A stretch of DNA of 64,000 nucleotides, taken from the NCBI GenBank assembly GCA_963842305.1, contig CAWJFW010000002.1:310001-374000 (forward strand), in the 5' to 3' direction. The translations under genes were made by a program, and so were the position numbers. Below, piece by piece: positions 9,657 through 19,061 of the stretch (positions are counted from its first letter, which is position 1; each line of letters starts with the position of its first letter). Under the pieces are notes generated by a model. That model made no database searches, was not told where the DNA came from, and saw only the letters and a list, made by a program, of their open reading frames with translations. This stretch comes from JAIBJN01 sp963842305 (GTDB taxonomy: Bacteria > Actinomycetota > Thermoleophilia > Gaiellales > Gaiellaceae).

Positions 9657-11309
9657 GTGGGGCCGCTCGACCCGCGCCTCGTCAATCGCGCGCGGGCGGT
9701 GCGCGTCATGCTCGCGGTCGACGCCGCGCTCGGGCTCGTGGCGGCGCTCCTGGTCCTCGCACAGGCGGTCTTGCTCGCGCGCGTGGCGGCACGCGGCTTT
9801 GCGGGCGCATCAGCCAGGGAGCTGCTGGCCCCGCTCGTCCTGCTCGCCGTCGTGGCGGCGTTCCGCGGAGCGGCCGCCTGGGGCTTCGAGGTGGCCGGCC
9901 GCCGGGCGGCCGCGAGCGCGCTCTCCGATCTGCGACTGGACGTGGTCGAGCGCCGACTCCACGACCGGCCGGCGGCGTTGGACGGCGCCGAGAGCGCCGA
10001 GGTGGCGACGCTCGCGGTCGGCGGCGTGGATGCGCTCGAGACCGCGTTCGCGCGCTACCTGCCGCAGCTCGTGCTCGCGCTCGTGGTCCCCGTCGCCGTC
10101 CTTGTGCTCGTCGCGTCGATCGACCTGCTCTCCGCAGGGATCATGCTGCTCACCCTCCCGCTCGTGCCGGTGTTCATGTGGCTCGTCGGTCGGTACACGG
10201 AGCGGCGCACGGCACAACGGCGCGAGGCGCTCCGGCTGCTCGCGACGCACTTCCTGGACGTCGTCCGCGGGCTGCCGACCCTGCGCGCGTTCAACCGAGG
10301 CCGCGCGCAGGCCGAGCGGATCGAGCAGGTCAGCGACGAGTACCGGCGCGCGACAATGGGGACGCTCCGCGTCGCCTTCCTCTCCGGCACGGTGCTCGAG
10401 CTCGCGGCCACGCTCGGGATCGCCCTCGTCGCCGTGACCGTCGGCGTCCGCCTCGCCGAGGGCGGGCTCGGCCTCGAGGCCGGCCTGACCGTGCTGGTGC
10501 TTGCGCCCGAGCTGTACCTGCCGCTCCGGAATCTGGCGGCGCAGTACCACGCGAGCGCGGACGGCCTCGCGGTCGGCGAGCGCCTCCTCGACCTCGCCGA
10601 GGAGGAAGGCGGCCGCCCCCGGGGCGGGACGGCGCCGCCGAGCCCGCGCGACACGCCGGTCCGGCTCGAGGGCGTCTCGTTCGCGTACCCCGCACGACCC
10701 ACGCCGGTGCTCGCAGATCTCAACCTAGAGCTCGAGCCGGGCGAGACCGTCGCGCTCACGGGGCCGAGCGGGGCTGGGAAGAGCACGGTCGCCGCACTGC
10801 TCCTGCTCCTGGCCGACCCCACCGCCGGGCGCGTGACGGCCGGCGGCGTCGACCTTTCCGGCTGCGATTCGGCCGCCTGGCGGGCCCAGGTAGCGTGGGT
10901 GCCTCAGCGGCCGACCCTCTTCCGCGGGACGGTCGCAGACAACATCCGCCTGGGCGACCCCGCTGCCGCCGACGAAGCCGTTCGCCGCGCTGCCGGGCTC
11001 GCGGGCGCCGACGGCTTTGTGGGTGAACTGCCCGGTGGCTACGAGACCGTCGTCGGTGACGGCGGCCGGCCGCTCTCCGCGGGGCAGACTCGGCGGATCG
11101 CCCTCGCGCGGGCGTTCCTGCGCGACGCCCCGCTCGTCGTCCTGGACGAGCCGACCGCCGATCTCGACCCGGCGAGTGCCGACACGGTGGGCGAGGCCGT
11201 GGTGCGACTGCTGGACGGCCGGACCGTCCTGCTCGTCACCCACCGGCCAGAGCTCGAGGCGCGGGCCGATCGTGTCGTGCGGCTCGGTGCCGAGGAGGTG
11301 CCGGTCTGA
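9657..11309 (+). CDS. cydD: Thiol reductant ABC exporter, CydD subunit
   Basis: Half of the heterodimeric CydDC exporter, which moves cysteine/glutathione-type thiols out of the cytoplasm and is required for assembly of bd oxidase. 550 residues: an ABC type I exporter membrane domain (residues 1-310, six hydrophobic helices) then the ATPase with Walker A 'GPSGAGKST', Q-loop 'AWVPQRPTLF', signature 'LSAGQTRR', Walker B 'LVVLDEPTADLD' and H-loop 'VTHRPE'. The signature has A and T at positions usually G and Q/R (LSGGQ), a CydD-typical relaxation. GTG start at 9657, 6 bp after cydB. No frameshift. Confidence 0.93.
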   Translation: MGPLDPRLVNRARAVRVMLAVDAALGLVAALLVLAQAVLLARVAARGFAGASARELLAPLVLLAVVAAFRGAAAWGFEVAGRRAAASALSDLRLDVVERRLHDRPAALDGAESAEVATLAVGGVDALETAFARYLPQLVLALVVPVAVLVLVASIDLLSAGIMLLTLPLVPVFMWLVGRYTERRTAQRREALRLLATHFLDVVRGLPTLRAFNRGRAQAERIEQVSDEYRRATMGTLRVAFLSGTVLELAATLGIALVAVTVGVRLAEGGLGLEAGLTVLVLAPELYLPLRNLAAQYHASADGLAVGERLLDLAEEEGGRPRGGTAPPSPRDTPVRLEGVSFAYPARPTPVLADLNLELEPGETVALTGPSGAGKSTVAALLLLLADPTAGRVTAGGVDLSGCDSAAWRAQVAWVPQRPTLFRGTVADNIRLGDPAAADEAVRRAAGLAGADGFVGELPGGYETVVGDGGRPLSAGQTRRIALARAFLRDAPLVVLDEPTADLDPASADTVGEAVVRLLDGRTVLLVTHRPELEARADRVVRLGAEEVPV

Positions 11310-11314
11310 GCACC

Positions 11315-12946
11315 GTGCGGCAGCTCGCGGCCTTCGCAGGCGTCCCGGCGCGGCGGGTCGCGCCCGCGATCCTGCTCGGGACGCTTGCGGTCTGCTTCGG
11401 TATCGGGCTGATGACCGCGGCCGGTTACCTCATCTCTCGCGCCGCCGAGCAGCCGCCGATCCTTGCCTTGACCGTGACGATCGTAGTCGTGCGCTTCTTC
11501 GGTCTGGCGCGGCCGTTGGCCCGCTACCTCGAGCGCATCTCCTCGCACGACGTCGCCCTCCGCTCGCTGGTCGGCATCCGCACACGCTTCTACGAGCGGA
11601 TCGAGCCACTCGCCCCGACCCAGCTCGAGGGCTACCGCCGCGGGGAGCTGCTCAACCGCATGGTGGCGGACGTGGACGTGCTCCAGGGCCTCTACCCGCG
11701 CGGCGTCGGCCCGCCGCTGGTCGCCGCCGTCGCCGCCGGAGCTGCGGTCGTCGCGGCGGCGACGGTGCTCCCGGCCGCCGCGGTCATCCTTGCGGCTGGA
11801 TTGCTCGTCGGCGGCGTCGTCGTGCCGCTTCTGGCCTGGACGCTCGCCCGCTCCTCCGGCCGCAGACAGGCCGCCGCCCGCGGGGAGCTGACGGCCGAGC
11901 TGGTGGAGCTCCTGCGCGGCGCCCCCGAGCTCGTCGCCTTTGGCCGAGAGGACGACGCGGTCGCACGCGTCCGCGCGGCCGACGCGGAGCTCGTGCGGCT
12001 CGGGCGGCGCGACGCCCTCGCCGCCGGGGCCGCGGACGCGCTCATGATCCTCGTCGCCGGGATGACCGTGGCCGGGGTGTTGGCCGTGGCGGTGGATGCC
12101 CACGCGGCCGGCGGCCTCGATCGCGTCCTCGTCGCGACACTCGCCCTGCTGGCGCTCGCCTCCTTCGACGCCGTCGTTCCGCTCCCCAGCGCGGCGCGGG
12201 AGCTTTCGGGCCTACTCCCTTCCGGTCGGCGCGTGCTCGAGACCGTGGAGCGCGAACCCCTTGTGCGCGATGCGGCGGAGCCGCGCCCCCGGCCCACCTT
12301 CCGGGCGCCCGTCGCCCTCGAAGGAGTCACCGCGCGCTACGCAGCCGAGGAGCCGGTCCTGCGCAGCTTCGACCTCCGCCTCGAGGCCGGTCGGCGCGTC
12401 GCCCTCGTCGGCCCGAGCGGTGCCGGAAAGACCACCGTCCTGAACCTCCTGCTTCGGTTCCTCGACCCCGCGGAGGGCCGGGTCACCATCGGAGGACACG
12501 ACCTGCGCGAGTACCGCCAGGAGGATGTGCGCGCCACCTTCGCGCTGGCCGGCCAGGATGCCCACCTCTTCGACTCGACGATTCGAGAGAACCTCCGCCT
12601 CGCGCGCCCCGGGGCCGAGGACGCCGAGTTGTGGGCCGTGCTCCAGCGGGCACGGCTCGCCGAGTGGGCGGCCTCGCTTCCTGCGGGCCTGGACACGCCG
12701 GTGGGGGAGGAGGGGACCAAGCTCTCGGGCGGCCAGCGCCAGCGGCTGGTGCTGGCGCGCGCCCTCCTCGCCGGCGCGCCCATTCTCTTGCTCGACGAGC
12801 CGACGGCGCACCTCGACCCGGCGACCGCACGGGCGCTCATAGACGACGTCCTCGCCGCAGCGACCGGTAGAACCGTGCTCCTGATCACGCACCGGCCCGA
12901 GGGGCTCGAGCGCATGGACGAGATCGTGACGCTCGCAGGGGTCTGA
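11315..12946 (+). CDS. cydC: Thiol reductant ABC exporter, CydC subunit
   Basis: Partner of CydD, 543 residues. Six-helix membrane domain with 'GIGLMTAAGYLISRAAEQPPIL', the characteristic CydC N-terminus (seen here as 'AAGYLISRAAEQPPIL'), and 'LARYLERISSHDVALRSL' just after. ATPase: Walker A 'GPSGAGKTT', signature 'LSGGQRQR', Walker B 'PILLLDEPTAHLD', H-loop 'ITHRPEG'. GTG start at 11315 is 5 bp after the cydD stop, so the four cyd genes form one operon. Low-oxygen respiration or oxidative-stress resistance is the expected role. Confidence 0.93.
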   Translation: MRQLAAFAGVPARRVAPAILLGTLAVCFGIGLMTAAGYLISRAAEQPPILALTVTIVVVRFFGLARPLARYLERISSHDVALRSLVGIRTRFYERIEPLAPTQLEGYRRGELLNRMVADVDVLQGLYPRGVGPPLVAAVAAGAAVVAAATVLPAAAVILAAGLLVGGVVVPLLAWTLARSSGRRQAAARGELTAELVELLRGAPELVAFGREDDAVARVRAADAELVRLGRRDALAAGAADALMILVAGMTVAGVLAVAVDAHAAGGLDRVLVATLALLALASFDAVVPLPSAARELSGLLPSGRRVLETVEREPLVRDAAEPRPRPTFRAPVALEGVTARYAAEEPVLRSFDLRLEAGRRVALVGPSGAGKTTVLNLLLRFLDPAEGRVTIGGHDLREYRQEDVRATFALAGQDAHLFDSTIRENLRLARPGAEDAELWAVLQRARLAEWAASLPAGLDTPVGEEGTKLSGGQRQRLVLARALLAGAPILLLDEPTAHLDPATARALIDDVLAAATGRTVLLITHRPEGLERMDEIVTLAGV

Positions 12947-13030
12947 TCGGAAGATGATCCGTTCCTTGTGGTTTCGACCGTTGCAACAATCCAGGTCGTC
13001 GATGGGCAACGGACGAGGAGAGGAGAGTCG

Positions 13031-13450
13031 ATGGCGACACGGGCAGATTTCACCGAGGACGAGTGGAAGACGATGCAGAAGGGAGTGACGGGTGCGGGGT
13101 TGCTCGTATCGGCAGGCGATCGCGACTTCACCGACAGTTTTGGCGAGGCTGGGGCGCTCGCAAAGTATCTCGGCGGTCAGCGGGAGAACAGCGAGAGCCC
13201 GTTCATCCGCGAACTCGCGACCATCCGTGGAAGCGGGTTCGGTCTGACCACGTCGCAGCAGGAGGTCGAGGCGGAGACGGTCGCGGCTCTCGAAGGGGCA
13301 ACGGCAACTCTCGCTGCGAAAGCACCAGACGAAGTCGGCCTCTACCGAGAGCTCGTCTTGGGAGCGGCGGCCGCCGTCGCCGATGCCAAAGGTGGGATCA
13401 AGCCGGGTGAGACCGCCGCGATCGACACCGTCAGGGAAGCTTTGGGCTAG
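13031..13450 (+). CDS. Small acidic protein of unknown function
   Basis: 139 residues, soluble, predicted mostly helical, with 'DEWKTMQKGVTGAGLLVSAGD' near the N-terminus and Ala-rich helices behind. The pattern (short protein, helix bundle, 'LYRELVLGAAAAVADAKGG...ETAAIDTVREALG' ending) recalls TerB-like or other helical-bundle families, but I do not recognise it with confidence. The ATG at 13031 follows a strong purine-rich ribosome site (GAGGAGAGGAG) and is preferred over the upstream in-frame codon at 12968. An imperfect CCGTTGC...GCAACGG inverted pair spans 12978-13013 upstream and could be an operator. Confidence 0.6.
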   Translation: MATRADFTEDEWKTMQKGVTGAGLLVSAGDRDFTDSFGEAGALAKYLGGQRENSESPFIRELATIRGSGFGLTTSQQEVEAETVAALEGATATLAAKAPDEVGLYRELVLGAAAAVADAKGGIKPGETAAIDTVREALG

Positions 13451-13581
13451 CTGTGCCCTGGCGGGCGTCGCGGAACGAACGCGCTCCGATTGAGCTCGTC
13501 CGATCCGGGTGAAGCAGGCCGCGCGCCGCCGATGGCGGCGCGCGGCTCGAAGTCGCGGGTGACCGCCTATGAGGCGACTTG

Positions 13582-14607
13582 CTACTCCGCGCTCCGCTCT
13601 GCCCAGATGTTGATGCCGCTCTCCGTCGCGTGCTTGTCGATCTCGGCGAGCTCGTCCGCCGTGAAATCGAGCCGCTCGAGCGCCGCTACGTTCTCCTCGA
13701 GCTGCGCGACGCTCGAGGCGCCGATCAGGGTCGAGGTGACGCGATTGTCCCGAAGCGTCCACGCGAGTGCCATCTGGGCGAGCGTTTGCCCGCGCAGCTT
13801 GGCGATCTCGTTCAGCGCTCGCACCTTCTCCAAGATCTCCTCGGCCAGGTGGTCTTCGGAGAGCGCGTAGTCTCGCGACGCCCGTGAGCCCTCCGGGATT
13901 CCGTCTAGGTACTTGTCCGTGAGCATGCCCTGCGCCAGCGGGGAGAACGTGATGCAGCCGACCTCCTCGTTCGCGAGGACGTCCAGGAGCTCGGGCTCGA
14001 TCCAGCGGTTCAGGAGGGAGTACGAGGGCTGGTGGATCAGCAGCTCGACCCCCAGGTCACGTAGGACTGCCGCCGCCTCGGCGGTGCTGCCCGCCGAGTA
14101 GGAGGAGATGCCGGCGTAGAGCGCCTTGCCCTGGTGCACCGCGGTGGCGAGAGCGCCCATCGTCTCCTCGAGCGGCGTCGCGGGGTCGGGCCGATGCGAG
14201 TAGAAGATGTCGACGTAGTCGAGGCCCATTCGATCGAGGCTCTGGTCGAGGCTGGCGAGGAGGTACTTGCGCGACCCGCGGTCGCCGTAGGGCCCGGGCC
14301 ACATCTCCCAGCCCGCCTTCGTCGAGATCACAAGCTCGTCCCGGTACGGCGCGAAGTCGGTAGCCAGCATCCGGCCGAAGTTCTCCTCGGCCGACCCGTA
14401 CGGCGGTCCGTAGTTGTTCGCCAGGTCGAAATGGGTGATGCCGAGGTCGAAAGCACGGCGGAGGATCGCCCTCCCATTCTCGAACGGGCGGTCTTCGCCG
14501 AAGTTCCACCAGAGCCCGAGCGACACGGCGGGCAGGTCGAGCCCGCTCCGGCCGCAGCGGCGGAAGATCATGCGGTCATAGCGGTCTTCGGCGGCGATGT
14601 AGGTCAC
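13582..14607 (-). CDS. Aldo/keto reductase (YghZ/Gpr-like)
   Basis: 341 residues, the usual length of the L-glyceraldehyde-3-phosphate reductase (YghZ) branch of the aldo/keto reductase superfamily. Catalytic tetrad pieces are visible: 'FDLANNYGPPYGSAEENFG' with the Asp/Tyr, 'ISTKAGWEMW' with the Lys, and 'DYVDIFYSHRPDP' with the His. The NADPH-binding end reads 'STLIGASSVAQLEENVAAL'. Known members reduce small aldehydes such as methylglyoxal or L-glyceraldehyde 3-phosphate; the substrate here is not determined. Stands alone, convergent with the gene on its low-coordinate side and divergent from the L,D-transpeptidase. Confidence 0.9.
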   Translation of the reverse strand: MTYIAAEDRYDRMIFRRCGRSGLDLPAVSLGLWWNFGEDRPFENGRAILRRAFDLGITHFDLANNYGPPYGSAEENFGRMLATDFAPYRDELVISTKAGWEMWPGPYGDRGSRKYLLASLDQSLDRMGLDYVDIFYSHRPDPATPLEETMGALATAVHQGKALYAGISSYSAGSTAEAAAVLRDLGVELLIHQPSYSLLNRWIEPELLDVLANEEVGCITFSPLAQGMLTDKYLDGIPEGSRASRDYALSEDHLAEEILEKVRALNEIAKLRGQTLAQMALAWTLRDNRVTSTLIGASSVAQLEENVAALERLDFTADELAEIDKHATESGINIWAERSAE

Positions 14608-14678
14608 TGGCGGACCCCCGGTATATACGAAATTCGCTGGAAGATTGGACGGGTGCGGCCTATCATCGAACGGGCCGT

Positions 14679-15368
14679 ATGGAAGTCAGGGCACCGGCTC
14701 CAACGCCCAGTCGAGTCGGGGCGGCTGCTGTCGTCCTCGCTGCGCTCGCGCTCGCGCTGCCTGCGCCGGCAACCGCCGACCCCCTTTCGACCGCGCCGGG
14801 CGCGAACCTTCGCCCGCGGACCGTAGACGCGGTCCAGCGGAAGCTCGTCGAGCTCGGATTCCTCGCTCGGAGCGGTCTCGACGGCGTCTTCGGCGCGCAG
14901 AGCCGCGGCGCCGTGATCGCATTTCAGAAGTGGGAGGGTCTCGTGCGCGATGGGATCCCGGGGCCGGTGACGCAGAAGGCGCTCGCCGCCGCGAAGCGCC
15001 CCAAGCCGTTGACAAGACGTCGAGGCACCCGGGTCGAGATCCTGCTCGATCGGCAGTTGCTGCTCCTCGTCCGGCACGGCCGGGTGGCCCGCGTCGTACA
15101 CGCCTCCACGGGGAAGCGCGGCTTCGCCACACCGGCGGGGAAGTACACCGTCTTTCGCAAGAAGAGGCGTTCCTTCTCGATCCCATACAGGGTCTGGCTG
15201 CCCTACGCGAGCTACTTCGTCAGGGGCATCGCCATCCACCAGTCGTCGAACGTCCCCGTCTACCCTGCCTCGCACGGCTGCGTGCGCGTGACGCCCTACG
15301 ACGCGAAATGGCTCTACCGCAGGATGCCGGTCGGGACCCGCGTCGTCGTGCTTGCGCACTCCAGATAG
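14679..15368 (+). CDS. Secreted L,D-transpeptidase with peptidoglycan-binding domain
   Basis: 229 residues. An Ala/Leu-rich signal sequence (residues 13-33) is followed by a PG_binding_1 domain (residues 45-105: 'VQRKLVELGFLARSGLDGVFG', quoted in part as 'LDGVFGAQSRGAVIAFQKW') and a YkuD catalytic domain. The active-site motif is 'IHQSSNVPVYPASHGCVRV', with nucleophile Cys201 and its partner His two residues before. Such enzymes make 3-3 cross-links in peptidoglycan outside the membrane. 'TGKRGFATPAGKYTVFRK' is the typical YkuD beta segment. The ATG at 14679 is 71 bp from the divergent aldo/keto reductase start. Single gene. Confidence 0.92.
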   Translation: MEVRAPAPTPSRVGAAAVVLAALALALPAPATADPLSTAPGANLRPRTVDAVQRKLVELGFLARSGLDGVFGAQSRGAVIAFQKWEGLVRDGIPGPVTQKALAAAKRPKPLTRRRGTRVEILLDRQLLLLVRHGRVARVVHASTGKRGFATPAGKYTVFRKKRRSFSIPYRVWLPYASYFVRGIAIHQSSNVPVYPASHGCVRVTPYDAKWLYRRMPVGTRVVVLAHSR

Positions 15369-15382
15369 GGCGCGGGCCCAAC

Positions 15383-17365
15383 TCACGGCGCGAGTGTGAG
15401 GCTCTCCAGCTCGAGCCCGCGTGGCGGCGCCGTTTCGAGGAGGAGCGGCACCTCGAGCACGATCGCATGCCAGCGATCTCCCGCAAGCTCGGCCTCGAAG
15501 ACCGCCCGGCCGCTCACCTGGGCTCGGTCGACGACCTCGCCGTCCACCCAAAGAGCCGCGGGCGTGTCTTCGATCGCGGAGACGGCGAGGCGCAGCGTTC
15601 CCTGTCCGTAGACCCAAAACGGCGCCTGGCGCTCGTCCATGACGCGGCCCGTCCAGCCCTCGCAGAAGTGTGGCTCTCCCCGGAGAGGCTCGGGAACCGG
15701 AACGGTGAGATCGGATGCTCCGCTCCGAGAAAACAGGGTCACCCGTCCGCCGCGGGCGACGGGCGAGAAGCCGTGGTCGACGAGGCCCTGCCAGCCGAAC
15801 CATCCACCGGGGACGGTGCCCTGCGCGTACATCCCCTGGTGGAAGGTCACGTGCTGGATGTCATAGTCCTCGAGCGTCTCCTCGTCTCCGGGAAGCCAGA
15901 CGCCGCAGGAGAGGCGGTTGCGGAAGAAATAGAAGTCGAAGGCATCCTGCGGAACGAGCGTCGAGTAGCCGCCGGGCCGCTCCCTCGGCGCCTGCAGCTG
16001 GTAGTAGTCGTAGACGCTCCCGTAGTGAATCCCCGGTTCGAACATCGGGAGCTCGAGGATCCGCCCAGGCGACGCTGTGCGCAGGGCCGCATAGGCGTCG
16101 TTTCCTTCGTCCGCGCCCGAGGAGCCGAGGGGGAAGACGAGCAGGTCGGCGGCGACGAGTGCGATGAGCGCGGCGGTCGCGATTCCTGCCCGCCGGCCCG
16201 CTGCGGTGATCAGGCGTGCCGCCGTCACCGCAGCCAGGGCGGCGACTGCCAGGTCCGCGATCGGCATCAGGCGTCCGGGAACCCTGGGAAAGCGGAGCGG
16301 CGGGAAGGCGTTCCAGAGCACCTCGTAGAGAGGGACGTTCGTCCCGAGCGCAAGCAGCGGCGGCAGGAGCGCCGCCACACCCAGCACGATGGTCAGCGAG
16401 CGGCGCCCGCTCCGCCAGAGGAGGACGACGCCGGCGGCGGCGAGCACCGGGAGGAGCCAGCCGACGTAGACGAACCGCTCCGGCTGGTTCGGCATCCAGC
16501 GGCTGACGAGGTCCCAGAAGCTCGCCGAGAACTCTCCGACCTCCTGCAGCGACCGGCCGCCGCTCTCGGCGGACTCGCGGACGATCGCCAGGTGGATGGC
16601 GAGCCCGGCGGCGACTCCCGCGAGCACTCCTGCGGCGGCCCAGGCCGTCGCAACGCGCGCACGCCTGAACGCCACGTAGACCGCGAAGAACGGGATTGCC
16701 CCGAGCGCGAGGTGAACCTGGCCCGACAGCGGGATCGAGACGACAGCCACGGCCGCCAAGGCCCCCCAGAGGTGGGCACTCGTCCCTCGTTCGGCTCGGC
16801 GCGAGCGCTCGTAGGCGAAGAGTGCGAGCGGCAGGAGCGCCGCGATCCAGCCCAGGAGGTGGGTGCCGCTCTGGGCGAGGCGATAGGGAGCGAGTGCGAA
16901 GGCGAGGCCGCCGATGCACGCGGCGGCGGAGGGAAGCTGGAGCTCCCGCAGCCACCCGTAGGTCAGGAGCCCCGCGGCGACGATCGTCCCGAGGAGCAGC
17001 AGATTCCAGGCGACCACGGGCCCGAAGAGGGCTTCGAGTGGCCAGAACGCCAGCCCGAAGGGCCAGCCGGCCAGGACGATCTGTGGATCGACGAGCGGCT
17101 GGAAGCTGTAGGGGTCGATCCAGGGTGCCGCTCCCCGGGACAGCTGGTGCCCGACCAGCCAGAAGCGATAGACCGCCTGGAGGTGGTCGCCCGCGGCGGG
17201 CTCGCCGTACCCGTTTGCGCCGTCGGCGATGAACGCGCTCCCGAAGTCGCGACTCCCCGGGAGCGTCCCGACGACCGCGGCGACGACGTACAGCGCTACG
17301 AGAGCGAGTGCGCGGACTCGACCAGCATGTCGAAGTCCGAAACCTCGGATGCGCCGTACCGCCAT
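15383..17365 (-). CDS. Polytopic membrane protein, GT-C glycosyltransferase-like
   Basis: 660 residues with about ten hydrophobic helices in the first 430 residues and a C-terminal periplasmic-type soluble domain. The first extracellular loop carries 'GDHLQAVYRFWLVGHQL', the kind of acidic loop in which GT-C enzymes place their catalytic Asp, and the core contains 'FPRVPGRLMPIADLAVAALA'. The family is probably a lipid-linked sugar transferase or an uncharacterised relative; no specific reaction can be assigned. The ATG at 17365 lies 70 bp inside the upstream peroxiredoxin gene, which is unusual; no better downstream start was seen. Convergent with the L,D-transpeptidase, 14 bp apart. Confidence 0.7.
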   Translation of the reverse strand: MAVRRIRGFGLRHAGRVRALALVALYVVAAVVGTLPGSRDFGSAFIADGANGYGEPAAGDHLQAVYRFWLVGHQLSRGAAPWIDPYSFQPLVDPQIVLAGWPFGLAFWPLEALFGPVVAWNLLLLGTIVAAGLLTYGWLRELQLPSAAACIGGLAFALAPYRLAQSGTHLLGWIAALLPLALFAYERSRRAERGTSAHLWGALAAVAVVSIPLSGQVHLALGAIPFFAVYVAFRRARVATAWAAAGVLAGVAAGLAIHLAIVRESAESGGRSLQEVGEFSASFWDLVSRWMPNQPERFVYVGWLLPVLAAAGVVLLWRSGRRSLTIVLGVAALLPPLLALGTNVPLYEVLWNAFPPLRFPRVPGRLMPIADLAVAALAAVTAARLITAAGRRAGIATAALIALVAADLLVFPLGSSGADEGNDAYAALRTASPGRILELPMFEPGIHYGSVYDYYQLQAPRERPGGYSTLVPQDAFDFYFFRNRLSCGVWLPGDEETLEDYDIQHVTFHQGMYAQGTVPGGWFGWQGLVDHGFSPVARGGRVTLFSRSGASDLTVPVPEPLRGEPHFCEGWTGRVMDERQAPFWVYGQGTLRLAVSAIEDTPAALWVDGEVVDRAQVSGRAVFEAELAGDRWHAIVLEVPLLLETAPPRGLELESLTLAP

Positions 17366-17757
17366 GCGCCGCGGATGATGCCCGCTCCGTCGACGACGAA
17401 GGCGGCTCTTCGCGCCACGTCGGCGAGCCCGCGGAACTCCTGGACGATGTCGAGGGCCCGCACCGCCTCTCCCGACCAGTCGGACAAGAGCGGCACGCCG
17501 ATGTCGAGGGCCTGCTGCCAGGCGACGTGCGACCAGGGGCTGTCGCGCGAGATTCCGTAGGGCGCAACGCCCGTCGCCAGCAGCTCATCGCGGCGTGCGT
17601 TCAGCTCGGAGAGCTCGTTCGTGCAGGTACTCGACCAGTCGAAGAGATAGGACAGGAGGAGGTACGGGGATTCCGAGGCGAGCGCGCGCAGCCCGACGGT
17701 CTCCGACGTCGACCGCCAGACCTGCACGTCGGGTATGGAGTCGCCGGGGCCGATCAC
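17296..17757 (-). CDS. AhpC/TSA-family peroxiredoxin-like protein
   Basis: 153 residues with thioredoxin fold of the peroxiredoxin/redoxin type: 'PYLLLSYLFDWSSTCTNELSELN' region (quoted as 'DWSSTCTNELSELN') supplies a single Cys in the position of the peroxidatic Cys, followed by 'VAPYGISRDSPWSHVAWQQ' and 'LLSDWSGEAVRALDIVQE'. The usual Pro before Thr-xx-Cys is replaced, so activity is uncertain. GTG start overlaps the stop of the upstream carboxylate-amine ligase (GTGA), so they are translationally coupled. A link between thiol synthesis and peroxide removal is plausible but inferred. Confidence 0.75.
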   Translation of the reverse strand: MIGPGDSIPDVQVWRSTSETVGLRALASESPYLLLSYLFDWSSTCTNELSELNARRDELLATGVAPYGISRDSPWSHVAWQQALDIGVPLLSDWSGEAVRALDIVQEFRGLADVARRAAFVVDGAGIIRGAWRYGASEVSDFDMLVESAHSLS

Positions 17758-18953
17758 GCCGTCGCGGCTGCCCGCTCCTCGGTGGCGTCCGAGATCTCCC
17801 GCGTCACCTCGACGATGTCGCGATTGGCGTTGAAGATCCGCAGCTGGCGGTCGGAGCCGTTGCCGCGGGCGAGGATGTCGCGGATGCCCTCGAGCTCCCG
17901 GTCGGATCCGAGCTCTCGCGCATGCGGCTCGATGTCGCGGAGAGCGCGGCGGATGAGCTGGGCGACCGGAACGCGGTTCCGTCGGCCGGTGACGAGGTCC
18001 ATGACGGGCGCCTCGAGCCCGTAGCGGGCGGCGAGCCACTTGTTCTCGGTCACGAGGATGCGGTGGTACGTGGGGAGCTCCTTGCCGGCGTCATAGAGCT
18101 CGGAGTAGTACTTGACGAGCGCCTGGACGTAGGCGGTGATCGCCACCGTCTCCTCGACCCGCGTGATCGCGTCCATGACCCGGACCTCGATCGTCCCGAA
18201 GCGCGGGTGCGGCCTCACGTCCCACCAGATGTGCGTGTAGTCGGCAATACAGCCGGTCTTCTCCAACTGGCCGACCACCTCCGCGTAGTCCTCGTAGTCG
18301 CTGAAGCGGGGCGGCGGGCCGGAGCGCGGGAAGGCTGCGAAGACCATCTGCCGGCTCGAGGAGAGGCCGGTGGGCTCTCCGCGCCAGAACGGCGAGCTCG
18401 CCGAGAGGGCGAGGAGCTCGGTCAGGTGGACGAGCAGGGCACTGATGACGTGCACCGCCTTGTCGGGATCGTCCACGGCCACGTGGATGTGACAGCCGAA
18501 GATCAGCTCGCGCCGGGCGACGTACTGGAGCTGGTCGACGAGGTTCCGGTAGCGGTCGCGAGCGGTGATCCGCTGGCGCTCGAAGAGGCTGAAGGGGTGC
18601 GTCCCCGCGGAACCGACGCGCAGGTCGTGGCTGTTCGCGGCCTGCGTCACGTGCGCGCGGAGCTTCCGAAGCTCGCGCTCGATGTCCCCGGCGTTCCTGC
18701 AGACCGGCGTGGAGATCTCGAGGACGGACTGCATGAGCTCGGGACCGACATGCTCGTCGAACTCACCGTCCATCGCCGCCGTCAGCACCGTGTCTACATG
18801 CTGGACCAGGTCGAGCGTCTGCGGGTCGAGGAGCATGTACTCCTCTTCGACTCCGAGCGTGAACGGCTCGGAGGCGCCGAAGTGGTGATCGAGGACGCTG
18901 CCCCCCTCGGCGAAGCCCTTGCCGGTGATCGAAGCGGGATAGATCTGCTTCAT
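17754..18953 (-). CDS. Carboxylate-amine ligase, glutamate-cysteine ligase 2 (YbdK) family
   Basis: 399 residues. 'FTLGVEEEYMLLDPQTLDLV' is the diagnostic N-terminal motif of GCS2/YbdK enzymes, 'ELIFGCHIHVAVDDPDKA' carries the metal-binding His pair, and 'FGTIEVRVMDAITRVEETVA' the third acidic cluster. The family joins an amine to the gamma-carboxyl of glutamate using ATP; in actinobacteria members may act in thiol or related peptide synthesis. ATG 18953 was chosen because the upstream in-frame extension to 20069 runs antisense through two other genes. Followed directly by the peroxiredoxin-like gene. Confidence 0.87.
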   Translation of the reverse strand: MKQIYPASITGKGFAEGGSVLDHHFGASEPFTLGVEEEYMLLDPQTLDLVQHVDTVLTAAMDGEFDEHVGPELMQSVLEISTPVCRNAGDIERELRKLRAHVTQAANSHDLRVGSAGTHPFSLFERQRITARDRYRNLVDQLQYVARRELIFGCHIHVAVDDPDKAVHVISALLVHLTELLALSASSPFWRGEPTGLSSSRQMVFAAFPRSGPPPRFSDYEDYAEVVGQLEKTGCIADYTHIWWDVRPHPRFGTIEVRVMDAITRVEETVAITAYVQALVKYYSELYDAGKELPTYHRILVTENKWLAARYGLEAPVMDLVTGRRNRVPVAQLIRRALRDIEPHARELGSDRELEGIRDILARGNGSDRQLRIFNANRDIVEVTREISDATEERAAATA

Positions 18954-19061
18954 GGGAGGCACGAACTCTACTGGCGGTCCGACGGAAGAAGAGCTGCCCT
19001 GCCGCCGTCTCGTGAGGGACGGCACGTTCGAAGACGGGTGGGATGGAAGGGAGGAAGGAAG

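Noticed and set aside
14645..17560. A 971-residue plus-strand frame opposite the GT-C-like protein
   Set aside because: High-GC antisense shadow, rich in Arg/Gly/Glu with no domain; the minus strand has coherent membrane helices and the L,D-transpeptidase in another frame.
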